A DNA stretch of 64,000 nt from Halorussus caseinilyticus (GCF_029338395.1 NZ_CP119809.1:2046001-2110000); one strand, 5' to 3'; shown: positions 46,084 to 54,279, counted from the stretch's first letter. The notes: generated from the letters alone by a model not told the origin. Translations and numbers: made by a program.

Positions 46084-47175
46084 TTAGTCACTCAGGAATG
46101 GCGTGTTCGCAATCTTTGCTTTTTTCGACTGGCCGCGGACCATCACGCGGACGACGGTCCCGGCGTCGGCGTACTCCGAGGGGACGTAACCCAGCGCGAT
46201 GGGTTCGTTCAGCGTCGGACTCATCGTTCCGCTGGTGACTTCGCCGATAACGTGGTCGTCGGTGTCGGTCACGTCGTAGCCGTGGCGGGCCACCCCGCGG
46301 TCCACGAGTTTGATGCCGACGAACTCCTCGTCTGTTCCCTCCGCATCGACGCCTTCGAGGGCGTCCCGGCCGACGAACTCGGTGTCGAGTTTCACCGTCC
46401 ACCCGACGCCCGCCTCGTAGGGGTTTCGGGGGTCCTCGTCGGCGTCGAAGTCTTGGCCCGACAGCAGGAAGCCCATCTCCATCCGGAGGGTGTCGCGGGC
46501 ACCGAGCCCGCAGGGCTGGCAGTCGAACGACTCCCAGACCGCTTGGGCCGCCTCGACGGGGACGATAATCTCGAAGCCGTCCTCACCGGTGTAGCCGGTT
46601 CGGGCGGTCCAACACGACACGCCGTCGAACTCGACGTACTTGCCGTCGAATTTCGAGAGGTCCGTCACCGACCCGTCGGCTACGTCCGCCACGAGGTCCG
46701 GAGCGTCGGGACCCTGCACCGCGTACATCGCGTACTCGTCGGTGACGTTCTCGACGGTGGCGTCGAGGTCCCACTCGTCGCGGTGGTCGGTCCACCGGCG
46801 GTGCATCTGTTCGTCGTGGCCCGCGTTGGGGACGAAGAGGTACTCGGCGTCCTCGTCATCGGGCAGTCGATAGACCACGGTGTCGTCCAGAATCGTCCCC
46901 TCCTCGTCGGTTATCATCGAGTAGTGGGAGTCGCCGCGGCCGAGTTCGGTCACGTCGTTGGACGTGAGCTTCTGCATCAGTTCGCGGGCGTCCGGGCCGC
47001 CGACTTGGATTTGGCCCATGTGAGACACGTCGAAGATGCCCGCCTCCTCGCGGACCGCGGCGTGTTCGGCCTTGATGGAGTCGAACTCCACGGGCATGTC
47101 CCACCCGCCGAACTCGGTGAACGTCGCTCCCTCGCCAGCGTGAACGTCGCGCAGTGGCGGCTTCCGAAGCGTCAT
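46084..47175 (-). CDS. gcvT: glycine cleavage system T protein (aminomethyltransferase)
   Basis: A 363-residue folate-dependent aminomethyltransferase that releases ammonia and forms methylene-tetrahydrofolate. It starts [40 protein letters not shown] and [20 protein letters not shown] are the family N-terminal motifs, [18 protein letters not shown] the folate site, and [20 protein letters not shown] the C-terminal barrel. First gene of the gcvT-gcvH pair. Confidence 0.96.
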   Translation of the reverse strand: MTLRKPPLRDVHAGEGATFTEFGGWDMPVEFDSIKAEHAAVREEAGIFDVSHMGQIQVGGPDARELMQKLTSNDVTELGRGDSHYSMITDEEGTILDDTVVYRLPDDEDAEYLFVPNAGHDEQMHRRWTDHRDEWDLDATVENVTDEYAMYAVQGPDAPDLVADVADGSVTDLSKFDGKYVEFDGVSCWTARTGYTGEDGFEIIVPVEAAQAVWESFDCQPCGLGARDTLRMEMGFLLSGQDFDADEDPRNPYEAGVGWTVKLDTEFVGRDALEGVDAEGTDEEFVGIKLVDRGVARHGYDVTDTDDHVIGEVTSGTMSPTLNEPIALGYVPSEYADAGTVVRVMVRGQSKKAKIANTPFLSD

Positions 47176-47308
47176 GTGGAGACGGTTAGACGCCCGGCAC
47201 GTAATGCTTTGTCTTCCGGGCGCTTCAGCAGTACTCGATGTCGAGTAAACGAGCGTCGGACGGACTGGCGTCGAACCGAGCGGCGTCGATACTGGTCGAG
47301 CGGCGCGC

Positions 47309-47488
47309 TCACGCGGGTTCGACGACGATTTGACCGTCGCGGAGTTTGTAGACGAGACGGTCGCCCTCCTCGACTTCGAGTCCGTCCTCGGCGAACTCCT
47401 CGCGGACGGCCTTGATGAGGCTGATTCGCCATCGCTGGGTGACTGTCGTCGTTCCGAGTATCTTCTCTTCGGATTCGTCTGAACTCAT
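47309..47488 (-). CDS. AbrB/MazE/SpoVT-fold small DNA-binding protein, copy 1
   Basis: A 59-residue swapped-hairpin protein. MSSDESEEKILGTTTVTQRW starts it; RISLIKAVREEFAEDGLEVE and EGDRLVYKLRDGQIVVEPA complete the AbrB layout (TTTVTQRWRISLIKAVRE in place of KGQVTIPKEIRE). It probably binds DNA as a dimer and may be an antitoxin-like regulator or an autoregulator. It has no toxin gene beside it. It is a tandem paralogue of the gene at 47583 (about two-thirds identical). Confidence 0.78.
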   Translation of the reverse strand: MSSDESEEKILGTTTVTQRWRISLIKAVREEFAEDGLEVEEGDRLVYKLRDGQIVVEPA

Positions 47489-47582
47489 CTACGGCCGTCT
47501 TGGGTATCGGTGTTGTTATGGACTCTTAGCTATTTCGACTATCTAGCTGAAAATACCCCAATAGACTACGATTTATCGACGT

Positions 47583-47759
47583 TTACGCCAATTCGATGAC
47601 TATTTTTCCGTCAGCGAGTTTGTAGACGAGTCGGTCGCCTTCCTCTATCTCGTCGGCGTCCTTCTCGAGTTCTTCGCGGACGGCTTTGATGAGACTGATG
47701 CGCCATCGCTGGGTGACTGTCGTCGTACCGAGTATCTTTTCCTCCATTTCGTCAGTCAT
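47583..47759 (-). CDS. AbrB/MazE/SpoVT-fold small DNA-binding protein, copy 2
   Basis: A 58-residue paralogue: MTDEMEEKILGTTTVTQRWR, then ISLIKAVREELEKDADEIEE and GDRLVYKLADGKIVIELA. The core EKILGTTTVTQRWRISLIKA is unchanged from copy 1. It lies 94 nt upstream on the same strand; both genes have AT-rich upstream DNA, so each may have its own promoter. Confidence 0.78.
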   Translation of the reverse strand: MTDEMEEKILGTTTVTQRWRISLIKAVREELEKDADEIEEGDRLVYKLADGKIVIELA

Positions 47760-47883
47760 CTCTAGTTTGTAGAACAGTGGCTCTTTTATGGATTGGTAGC
47801 TATATACGTACTATTGACGCTATAGACAAAATAGTTGGGGATGTCGCGTCTTTGTGCCGGGAGTAGACTTCGGACGCGTCCGC

Positions 47884-48054
47884 TCAACGAGTCGCTATCG
47901 AGATATTTTCTAACGGCACTTCCTCGTCGTCTGCCGCTTCGTGAATCTCGCGGAGAAATCCTTTCGTCAGGTCGTCGCGCGAGACGCCATCGAGAAGCAA
48001 GGGGGTCTGTTCTGTGTCGGAACGACGGTCGAATTCTATATCTTTCTCTGACAT
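47884..48054 (-). CDS. 56-residue acidic microprotein, unknown
   Basis: From ATG 48054: MSEKDIEFDRRSDTEQTPLL, then LDGVSRDDLTKGFLREIHEA and an acidic end (DDEEVPLENISIATR). Strand-helix-like composition and sensible codon use support a real gene over the plus-strand frame across it, which is Arg/Leu-rich. No family recognised. It sits between the AbrB pair and the HTH gene. Confidence 0.55.
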   Translation of the reverse strand: MSEKDIEFDRRSDTEQTPLLLDGVSRDDLTKGFLREIHEAADDEEVPLENISIATR

Positions 48055-48218
48055 TTTTACGATTGGAATCGGAGTTCGAAACGATGTTTTTACGACGGCA
48101 TCGATTGATACGACGATACTTCAGAAATACTTATCGGAAATATTACTATTTGGCAGTGGTGTTATGAGTCGTTTCACCCACGTATTTAGCACGCTCACCG
48201 ATACTGTGGAACGAAGGT

Positions 48219-48578
48219 ATGGTCACGAAAGAGTTCACTCCCGTACTCTCACGGATTTTCGGGTCGCGCGCTCGAACAAAGCTCGTCGCTGTTCTCGTAG
48301 AACGGCGGGGAGCGTGGCTCACTGCCGCCGAACTCTGTGACCTCGCCGACGTTTCGCAGTCCGGCTTTCACCGGGACCACAAGTCGGTCCTCCTCGATTT
48401 CGGCGTGGTCGAGCAACGAGAGACGGGGGCAGAGACCGGGACGCAAGCGTCGCCGAAGTACAGGCTGGCGGACACCGAGCAGGCGGAGTACGTGACGAAG
48501 CTTCACTACGCGCTTCAGTCGCAACTGGAGGATTCGGGAGCGCTTCTCGAAGGAAACGTCAGGGAGTTCGTCGAGTGA
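48219..48578 (+). CDS. winged helix-turn-helix regulator
   Basis: A 119-residue wHTH protein. FTPVLSRIFGSRARTKLVAV opens it; the recognition helix region is TAAELCDLADVSQSGFHRDH, followed by the wing (VEQRETGAETGTQASPKYRL). Of the ArsR/MarR-like group common in haloarchaea. It is convergent with the DUF7504-like gene of locus B (21-nt gap). A role in controlling the island is plausible but unproven. Confidence 0.83.
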   Translation: MVTKEFTPVLSRIFGSRARTKLVAVLVERRGAWLTAAELCDLADVSQSGFHRDHKSVLLDFGVVEQRETGAETGTQASPKYRLADTEQAEYVTKLHYALQSQLEDSGALLEGNVREFVE

Positions 48579-48599
48579 GTCGGAGGTCGGTCGCGAGAG

Positions 48600-49289
48600 T
48601 CAGAGTTCCATCCACGGGGTCTTGGCGTCGATTTTCGGCGCGTACCAGCGCTGTTCGGGGTTCTGGCGCGGTCGCTTGCGGAGCTCGACGCGCGCGTCGA
48701 ACAGCGGCATGAGTCGCTCGACCACTTCGTCGTCGGCCGGGACGCGGAGGTGGTAGTGAGCCATCCCGTGAACTCCGCGGACCGTCGCCCCGAGCGTCCG
48801 CAGGGCGTGTTCGGCCGCCGAGCGGTCCTCTTCGACCAGCGGAAACAGCGAATCGACGCCCACGCGGAGTTCCGCGGGGTCGAGACCCTCGGCCTTCTCG
48901 TCGTAGAACGCGATTGCGGACTGAATCTCGTCACAGAGCTGTCGGGCGTCGTCGGACCCGAGCGGGTCCAACCCGGCGGTGACGCCGCCCGCGGTGGCCG
49001 GGACCGACCGCTCGCCGCGGCGCTGGTCGATAATCCACGTCGTGGGGTCGTCGAAGGCGGCGTCCTCGGGGAGTCGGGACTCGGCGCTGGTTATCGTCTG
49101 GTCGGTCAGCGCGAGTATCCGAAAGCGGCGCTTCTCGCGCCCGTAGAGGAATCTAGAGGCTCGCGCGGAAACCTCGTCGGGTACCTCACCGGTGACGAGG
49201 ATGTTGCTCCCGACCTGCTTGAGGTTGGCGAGCCACTTCGTGAAGCGAGGGTTCGCTCCGCTCCCGCGAAACCGTAGCTCTGAGTCCAT
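48600..49289 (-). CDS. DUF7504-like haloarchaeal protein (RecA-like fold without Walker A), locus B
   Basis: A 229-residue paralogue of the protein at 44926-45687. LANLKQVGSNILVTGEVPDE aligns with LNELKSTGCNLLVVGDAPRE, and AELRVGVDSLFPLVEE and VHGMAHYHLRVPADDEVVER align as well. The C-terminus differs (ending KTPWMEL). It is downstream of the CHAT cassette on the same strand, as in locus A. A TATA-like ttttat about 30 nt upstream indicates its own promoter. No P-loop is present. Confidence 0.76.
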   Translation of the reverse strand: MDSELRFRGSGANPRFTKWLANLKQVGSNILVTGEVPDEVSARASRFLYGREKRRFRILALTDQTITSAESRLPEDAAFDDPTTWIIDQRRGERSVPATAGGVTAGLDPLGSDDARQLCDEIQSAIAFYDEKAEGLDPAELRVGVDSLFPLVEEDRSAAEHALRTLGATVRGVHGMAHYHLRVPADDEVVERLMPLFDARVELRKRPRQNPEQRWYAPKIDAKTPWMEL

Positions 49290-49521
49290 TTGTCAAGGTT
49301 GTCGGACGTAGCTTAGATAAAATTTCCGGAAGGTGAGGCGGCAGAGGGCCGAGAATCGGGACGTTGCCGCCGCACCGTCTCGGTCCTCGAAACCGATTCG
49401 AGACGGATAATTCACTAGCTATGGGCATGTTTTAACTAATCTCTGCTAGAATCCACCTGTAAGGTCATCTCGATAACTGACACCACTTTTTACAATATAT
49501 TTCATAGTTAGAATACTTTAG

Positions 49522-49531
49522 AAAAATATAA
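49522..49531 (+). promoter_or_regulatory. TATA box of the locus B peptide gene (silent-cassette side)
   Basis: aaaaatataa lies 28-37 nt before ATG 49559. The same element in the same context occurs at 50563-50572. The DNA around it (tttcatagttagaatacttt) is identical in both copies. Confidence 0.55.
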
Positions 49532-49558
49532 TTTCAGATAGCAGAGTGTTATGCATGC

Positions 49559-49693
49559 ATGTCGAAGAACACCATGCTCGACACGCTCGCACAGCACCCG
49601 CGACTAATCGGCTTCCTGTTCACCACCGGGATGGTTCTGGTACAGGCAGGGAATGTCGCGGCGAACAATACAGGAATGACGAACGGACCATAA
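49559..49693 (+). CDS. 44-residue hydrophobic peptide gene paired with the locus B silent tail
   Basis: ATG 49559 to TAA 49691-49693, four bases from the cassette stop on the other strand. MSKNTMLDTLAQHPRLIGFL continues FTTGMVLVQAGNVAANNTGM and ends TNGP. One hydrophobic helix (RLIGFLFTTGMVLVQAG). The first 36 residues match the peptide at 50600 in all but a few places, while the last eight differ. It resembles short haloarchaeal proteins I recall as DUF7503; this is not checked. Confidence 0.7.
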   Translation: MSKNTMLDTLAQHPRLIGFLFTTGMVLVQAGNVAANNTGMTNGP

Positions 49694-49697
49694 GCCA

Positions 49698-50396
49698 CTA
49701 CAGGTCAGAAAGCGAAATTTCGTTGCTCCAGTAGAGTTTGTTATCAACTTCAACAGGTGCAAATTGAACATCTAAAATTGAGTTCAGCTCTTTTTCACTT
49801 ACGCGAAACGTATCGAGTAAGCCAGAGGCCAGATGGCGAGTCGTCTCTTCATCCATGAACTTCGCCAAGGTTCCGAGTCGATAGGACGAACTAGGGTACG
49901 AATAATGGCTAATCAGATACTCGCTTCCAACCCTTTTAATGTCGAACTTTACTAAACCACCGCTATCACCCTCACAAAGTGACAACCCGCCATCCCCAAT
50001 AGTGACGTACTCGATGGACACCAGCACCTCCTTCACGGCGATGCTCAGCGCCGAGCGCAACGAGAACCCTGAGTTCAGCAACCGCGCTAGCGCCCGACCC
50101 ACCTTCGTCGCGGCCGAGTTGACCACCTCCGCGAGCGTCACCACGCCGCCGGTACTCCCCTTCTCGACCAGTTTCGCGCCTTGCTCGTAAGACCGGCACG
50201 CATTCAGTAGGAACGCCTCGACGCCCACCGACTCCAGCGAGTCGGCGTCGAGGTGGCCGTCAACACACCGGAAACCTTCCTCGTCGGCGTGGCCGATGTA
50301 GTGCAAGAAGTCCGCCGAGGACTCCAGCAAATCGGCGAGTTCGGCCGTGGTCAACTCCTCGTGAATCGTCACGTCGTAGTTCACGAAGTCGCACAA
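49698..50396 (-). pseudogene. silent CHAT cassette with alternative tail (locus B)
   Basis: Its minus-strand DNA is nearly identical to the CHAT part of the full gene at 50735-52873, from DFVNYDVTIHEELT through His (FLHYIGHADEEGF) and Cys (LLNACRSYEQG) to IEYVTIGDGGL. It then switches to a different tail (SLCEGDSGGLVKFDIKRV, ending VDNKLYWSNEISLSDL). The homologous part begins inside the domain (near 50391), where upstream DNA turns AT-rich; the only start is a TTG. No promoter is visible. It probably serves as a donor of tail sequence. Confidence 0.75.
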
Positions 50397-50562
50397 GTCG
50401 AATATACACGCCCTAACTTTTTTAGATGCTAAATGAAAGCAAAATAAATAATTTGTATTCCAAACGGACGTTTTAACTAATTGCTACTAGAACCAATATA
50501 TTAGGTCAACTCAACAACCGATACCACTTTTTACAATATATTTCATAGTTAGAATACTTTAG

Positions 50563-50572
50563 AAAAATATAA
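50563..50572 (+). promoter_or_regulatory. TATA box of the locus B peptide gene (full-length side)
   Basis: aaaaatataa lies 28-37 nt before ATG 50600; an exact copy of the element at 49522-49531. Confidence 0.55.
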
Positions 50573-50599
50573 TTTCAGATAGCAGAGTGTTATGCATGC

Positions 50600-50734
50600 A
50601 TGTCGAAGACAACCATGCTTGACACGCTCGCACAGCACCCACGACTAATCGGTTTCCTATTCACCACCGGAATGGTTCTGGCACAAACAGGAAACGCCGC
50701 GGCGAATCAAATCGGTGCAAATCCTGGTCCCTAA
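50600..50734 (+). CDS. 44-residue hydrophobic peptide gene paired with the locus B full-length tail
   Basis: ATG 50600 to TAA 50732-50734. The CHAT stop on the opposite strand begins at the very next base (50735). MSKTTMLDTLAQHPRLIGFL continues FTTGMVLAQTGNAAANQIGA and ends NPGP. Same hydrophobic helix as its neighbour copy, different last eight residues. All four peptides of this kind in the window end in Gly-Pro. Confidence 0.7.
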   Translation: MSKTTMLDTLAQHPRLIGFLFTTGMVLAQTGNAAANQIGANPGP

Positions 50735-52873
50735 TTACAAAACTTCGGGAAGGTCATTACCCCAATAGAGTTCTTCCTCTATGAGTACAGGGACGATATT
50801 TTCATCGTTGTTTATGAAATCCATTATTTCGTCCTTTGTGAATTGAAAGGGCCTAAGCGAGCCAGATGATAGATAATTAGTTGATGACTCTTCTGCTATA
50901 CTATTTGCTATAGTTCCAAGACCATGCGACGAGCAAGGATGAGCATAAGGGACGAAAATATATTGATTCTCCTCCTCTCCCTCCTCAATACGGTACGAAA
51001 TAGGACATCCGTTGTCGTTTTCACACAACATCAACCCGCCATCCCCAATAGTGACGTACTCGATGGACACCAGTACCTCCTTCTCGGCGATACTCAGCGC
51101 CGAGCGCAACGAGAACCCTGAGTTCAGCAACCGCGCTAGCGCCCGACCCACCTTCGTCGCGGCCGAGTTGACCACCTCCGCGAGCGTCACCACGCCGCCG
51201 GTACTCCCCTTCTCGACCAGCTTCGCGCCTTGCTCGTAAGACCGGCACGCATTCAGTAGGAACGCCTCGACGCCCACCGACTCCAGCGAGTCGGCGTCGA
51301 GGTGGCCGTCAACACACCGGAACCCCTCGTCGTCGGCGTGGCCGATGTAGTGCAAGAAGTCCGCCGAGGATTCGAGTAGGTCTCCAAGTTCCGCGACGGT
51401 CAACTCCTCGTGAATCGTCACGTCGTAGTTCACGAAGTCGCGCAGGCCGTAGAACTCGCCGACGACGCTCTCTTCGTCCATCTCCGGGTCGTTGCAGACG
51501 ACGTGGACCTCGATGTCCGAGTCGTCCGGCGGCGTGCGCTCGGCCTGCCGACGCAGGGACGCTATCGTCACCTTGTTCGCGTTGATGGGGTAGCCCTCGC
51601 CCACCCACGCGTGTTCGATGGTCTCTGCCGGTTCGACCCGAAACATCTCGTCGTCCGTGGTCCACGTCTCGCGCGTGTTCCGGGTCAGTGCGTCGTCGCG
51701 CCCGCCCCGCGTCGAAGCGTCGTCGCTCGCGCTCCGGGTGAAGTCGCCCGAGGCGACGGCCGACCGCGTGAACTCGTCCAGTTCCTCGAACGTCGGCTCG
51801 ACCGACTGGTCGGTCGGGTCCTCGGGCGTCCGCAACAGCGCGAGTTCGTGGGCGAAGTACGGGAGCGCCGCCGCGTTCCCGGCCGTCGGCACCACGTCGG
51901 TCGTGAGGTGCCAGTCCAGTACGTGCGGTTCGAGCGCGTCGAACGGCACCGAGAGGTACCGAGGCAGTTGCTCGGCCAGCGGTCGGCCGTAGAGGTCCGG
52001 GAAGTCGAGGTCCACCGCGGGTTCGACCTGCTCGCGCTCGTGGAGTTCGACCGGGTAGTAGCCCTCGGTCCGAGTCAGGCAGTCGAGGAAGAACACCTGC
52101 TTCAACACGCGGTTGACCGTCGCCTCGTAGCCACCCGCGCCGTCGAGGTCGTACTCGAAGTCGCCCGCGACGAGTCGGGGGTCGGACCCGGCGACGAGTT
52201 CGGCACCGAGGTAGTACGCCAGCGACGCGCTCGGATAGACGTGTTCTCGGTCGGGCGGCAGGACGATTTCGACGCCCGTGTCGGGAGCGTCGATGCCGTC
52301 CGAGACAGCAAACGAGTCGCCGCGCTCGACCCGCGGCGGATGTCCGCGCAGGGTCGGAAACGACCGCTCGCACGAGGTGGTCTTGAGCGCGGACCCGAAC
52401 AGCGAAACCGCCGCCATCGCGTCTTCCACGTCGTCGGTCACGGTAATCGTCCCGAGCGGTCGCTCGTGGAACGACCGCGCGCCGACCCGAACCCGACGAC
52501 GCTCGCCGAAACTGGCGGTGACGGACTCGTCGCCCGGCCGTATCTCGAAGGGACCGTCCACGACGAGGTAGAGTTTCATCGGCGTACTCTGGAGTTCGAC
52601 GAGGTAGCGGCCAGCACCGAACGTCTGGGTCTCGCTGGTGGTCGCGTCGGCGAGCATTTCGCCGGTGTGTCGCCGGACGACGGTCGAGACCAGTTTCGGA
52701 ATCTCGACCGCCGAGGCTTCGAACCCCACCGCAACGTCCACGGGAAAGTAGAAACCGTCGGTCGATTCGGACTCCGGTTCGACGGACTCGGGCGTGTACA
52801 ACTCGAACCGGGCGTTCTCGATTGGGTCGAAGACGCCGAGACCCGAACGGTGGTCGAGTACGTCGAACTCCAT
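50735..52873 (-). CDS. full-length CHAT caspase-like protease with variable C-terminal tail (locus B)
   Basis: A 712-residue paralogue of the locus A protein. ATG 52873 (MEFDVLDHRSGLGVFDPIEN) is chosen because it aligns with the locus A start; the frame runs on upstream through non-protein-like sequence. Shared N-terminal blocks: VGARSFHERPLGTITVTDD, LRGHPPRVERGD, ASLAYYLGAEL, VFFLDCLTRTEGYYPVELHE. Catalytic His512 (FLHYIGHADDEGF) and Cys543 (LLNACRSYEQG). Tail from about residue 605 (GLMLCENDNGCPISYRIEE to EEELYWGNDLPEVL) with more A/T than the rest. Divergent from a gene at 53039. Confidence 0.85.
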   Translation of the reverse strand: MEFDVLDHRSGLGVFDPIENARFELYTPESVEPESESTDGFYFPVDVAVGFEASAVEIPKLVSTVVRRHTGEMLADATTSETQTFGAGRYLVELQSTPMKLYLVVDGPFEIRPGDESVTASFGERRRVRVGARSFHERPLGTITVTDDVEDAMAAVSLFGSALKTTSCERSFPTLRGHPPRVERGDSFAVSDGIDAPDTGVEIVLPPDREHVYPSASLAYYLGAELVAGSDPRLVAGDFEYDLDGAGGYEATVNRVLKQVFFLDCLTRTEGYYPVELHEREQVEPAVDLDFPDLYGRPLAEQLPRYLSVPFDALEPHVLDWHLTTDVVPTAGNAAALPYFAHELALLRTPEDPTDQSVEPTFEELDEFTRSAVASGDFTRSASDDASTRGGRDDALTRNTRETWTTDDEMFRVEPAETIEHAWVGEGYPINANKVTIASLRRQAERTPPDDSDIEVHVVCNDPEMDEESVVGEFYGLRDFVNYDVTIHEELTVAELGDLLESSADFLHYIGHADDEGFRCVDGHLDADSLESVGVEAFLLNACRSYEQGAKLVEKGSTGGVVTLAEVVNSAATKVGRALARLLNSGFSLRSALSIAEKEVLVSIEYVTIGDGGLMLCENDNGCPISYRIEEGEEENQYIFVPYAHPCSSHGLGTIANSIAEESSTNYLSSGSLRPFQFTKDEIMDFINNDENIVPVLIEEELYWGNDLPEVL

Positions 52874-53038
52874 TCGCTCGAAAGCGTCTCTTCCCGCGTT
52901 TATAGTTCTATCCACACCGGAACACGCGTGGCGTGGTAACTGTGGGAACGTTAGGTTGTCTCTCCCACGGTCGTCCGCGATAGGTCCGCGTATCGGTACC
53001 GTTATGAACCGATAGCTATTTCGGAGAGATAGTCTATA

Positions 53039-53544
53039 ATGACGATACCGCAGATGAAGCAACTTCGTTCTCGGTTGGACGAAAGCGGCGCACGGCGTGC
53101 GCTCGTTCGCGGTGCGAACCCGCCGCCGCGCCCGCCCGAGACCGTGACGGTCGAACCGTCCGTCACGGCATCGGTGGGTCCCGACGGCGGCGCGCGCCGT
53201 TGTACGTGACCGCCGAGGCACCGAGCGGTCGGACCGTCCGGCGCTACGACGGCACCGACGCGACAGCGGCCGCCGACTGCGCGGCGGACCTGACCGCCGA
53301 CCGCGACCCCCAAGAAGTGTGGCTCTGCGAACGCGACCAGATTCGCTCGTGGTGGGGCGACGGCGTGGTGGCCCTGCTCGAACGCCGACTCGCCACCGCC
53401 GCGCGCCGGGCGGACGCACGGCTAGTCGTCTGGACGAGCGAAACCGACGGAGCGGACGGAGACGGTACCGGTGAGACGGGTGGCGACGGAACCGGCCGAG
53501 ACGAAGCGGTCGAAGACCGCTACGACGTGGTACTCGACCTGTAG
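53039..53544 (+). pseudogene. small gene with one frameshift, unknown function
   Basis: From ATG 53039: MTIPQMKQLRSRLDESGARR and so on for 56 codons to a TGA near 53209. From about 53190 the next frame continues with LYVTAEAPSGRTVRRYDGTD and QEVWLCERDQIRSWWGDGVV to the stop at 53544. One base gained or lost around 53185-53195 would restore a protein of about 168 residues. No family recognised. An AT-rich promoter region lies between it and the divergent CHAT gene. Confidence 0.55.
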
Positions 53545-53822
53545 CGCGCCAGCAGGTCGCTGGCCTCGACGCCGACATCGGTGCTGTCGCAGGCCGGACA
53601 CTGAACCGCCAGCGAGAGACCCGGCGACGACGCGGGTCGTCGGGGGTCCGCGGTAGCGTGGCGGTCCGCGTCGGCGGCGGAGTCGGCGACGGTTCCGTCG
53701 CCGACTCCGGTCGCGGCAGACGATTCGGCGTCGTGGTCCCCGGCCGGACTGGGGACCGCGAGCGCGAACTGGACGAGCAGTACGAACGTACCGGTGTGAC
53801 CGCAGTTGTAGCAGTGCGTCAT
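53520..53822 (-). CDS. small zinc-finger protein
   Basis: 100 residues: MTHCYNCGHTGTFVLLVQFA begins it with a first CxxC knuckle; a low-complexity Asp/Ala/Ser linker follows, then QCPACDSTDVGVEASDLLAR with the second CPxC. Likely a one-zinc ribbon. Its 3' end overlaps the frameshifted gene by 25 nt in convergent orientation. Upstream DNA (53880-53950) is AT-rich and should hold its promoter. Confidence 0.65.
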   Translation of the reverse strand: MTHCYNCGHTGTFVLLVQFALAVPSPAGDHDAESSAATGVGDGTVADSAADADRHATADPRRPASSPGLSLAVQCPACDSTDVGVEASDLLARYRSSTTS

Positions 53823-54279
53823 GGTTGTCGGACCGGCAGGTGCGTTCCGCGCGCCGGTCGGCCCGAACTGGTGCGGTATCGTACTTGAACCTTAGTAGAG
53901 GTATTTTTGTATTTGTCTTAGCAATGTTTTTAATTGTTAGAAAAATGTTTGTGTTGCTTAAGTGGCGGGTTGCTTCAGGGTCGGACCGGGAGACCGCTCC
54001 GCACCGCAAACGTAGGACGACGACCCGAGAGCTAGCTTCAGGCTTGAACCAATCATACCGCAAACCGCACCGCCGCCGCGGGCCACACCCTCCCCAACCG
54101 ACTCCTTCGCTCCCTGCGGTCGCTCAGTCGTCCCTCGCGCGGCTTGGCGCGAGATGAACTCGCGCCAGCGCGCGCCGGGTGGTTCGTCCGGAAAAGTATG
54201 CGCCGAGTCGGGAAGTCTGTCCCGAGAAGCGTTCCCCGTCAGAAGCCCCGAGAAGCGCGAGCGGTCGGTTCTCGCGCCC
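53823..54279 (-). repeat. 457-nt gap with a full family-1 dispersed repeat (54020-54165)
   Basis: Read on the minus strand, 54165 to 54020 gives gcgagggacgactgagcgac, gaaggagtcggttggggagg, gtgtggcccgcgg, tgcggtttgcggtatgattg and gttcaagcctgaagctagct. The same order is seen on the plus strand at 60545-60690. The remaining part is the AT-rich promoter of the zinc-finger gene. No gene seen. Confidence 0.68.

Noticed and set aside
47835-48167. A 110-residue plus-strand frame
   Set aside because: Arg/Leu/Tyr-rich and antisense to a better acidic 56-residue frame with sensible codon use.
49546-49734. A 62-residue plus-strand frame overlapping the locus B peptide gene
   Set aside because: It is in another frame from the conserved 44-residue peptide and is not conserved in the duplicate at 50600.
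52874-53578. A 235-residue N-terminal extension of the locus B CHAT gene
   Set aside because: It is Arg/Ser-rich, lies antisense to a better frame, and the locus A protein aligns only from ATG 52873.
41349-53822. A transposon or prophage as vehicle of the CHAT loci
   Set aside because: No transposase, integrase, terminal repeat or tRNA attachment site could be found; only AT-rich edges are visible.
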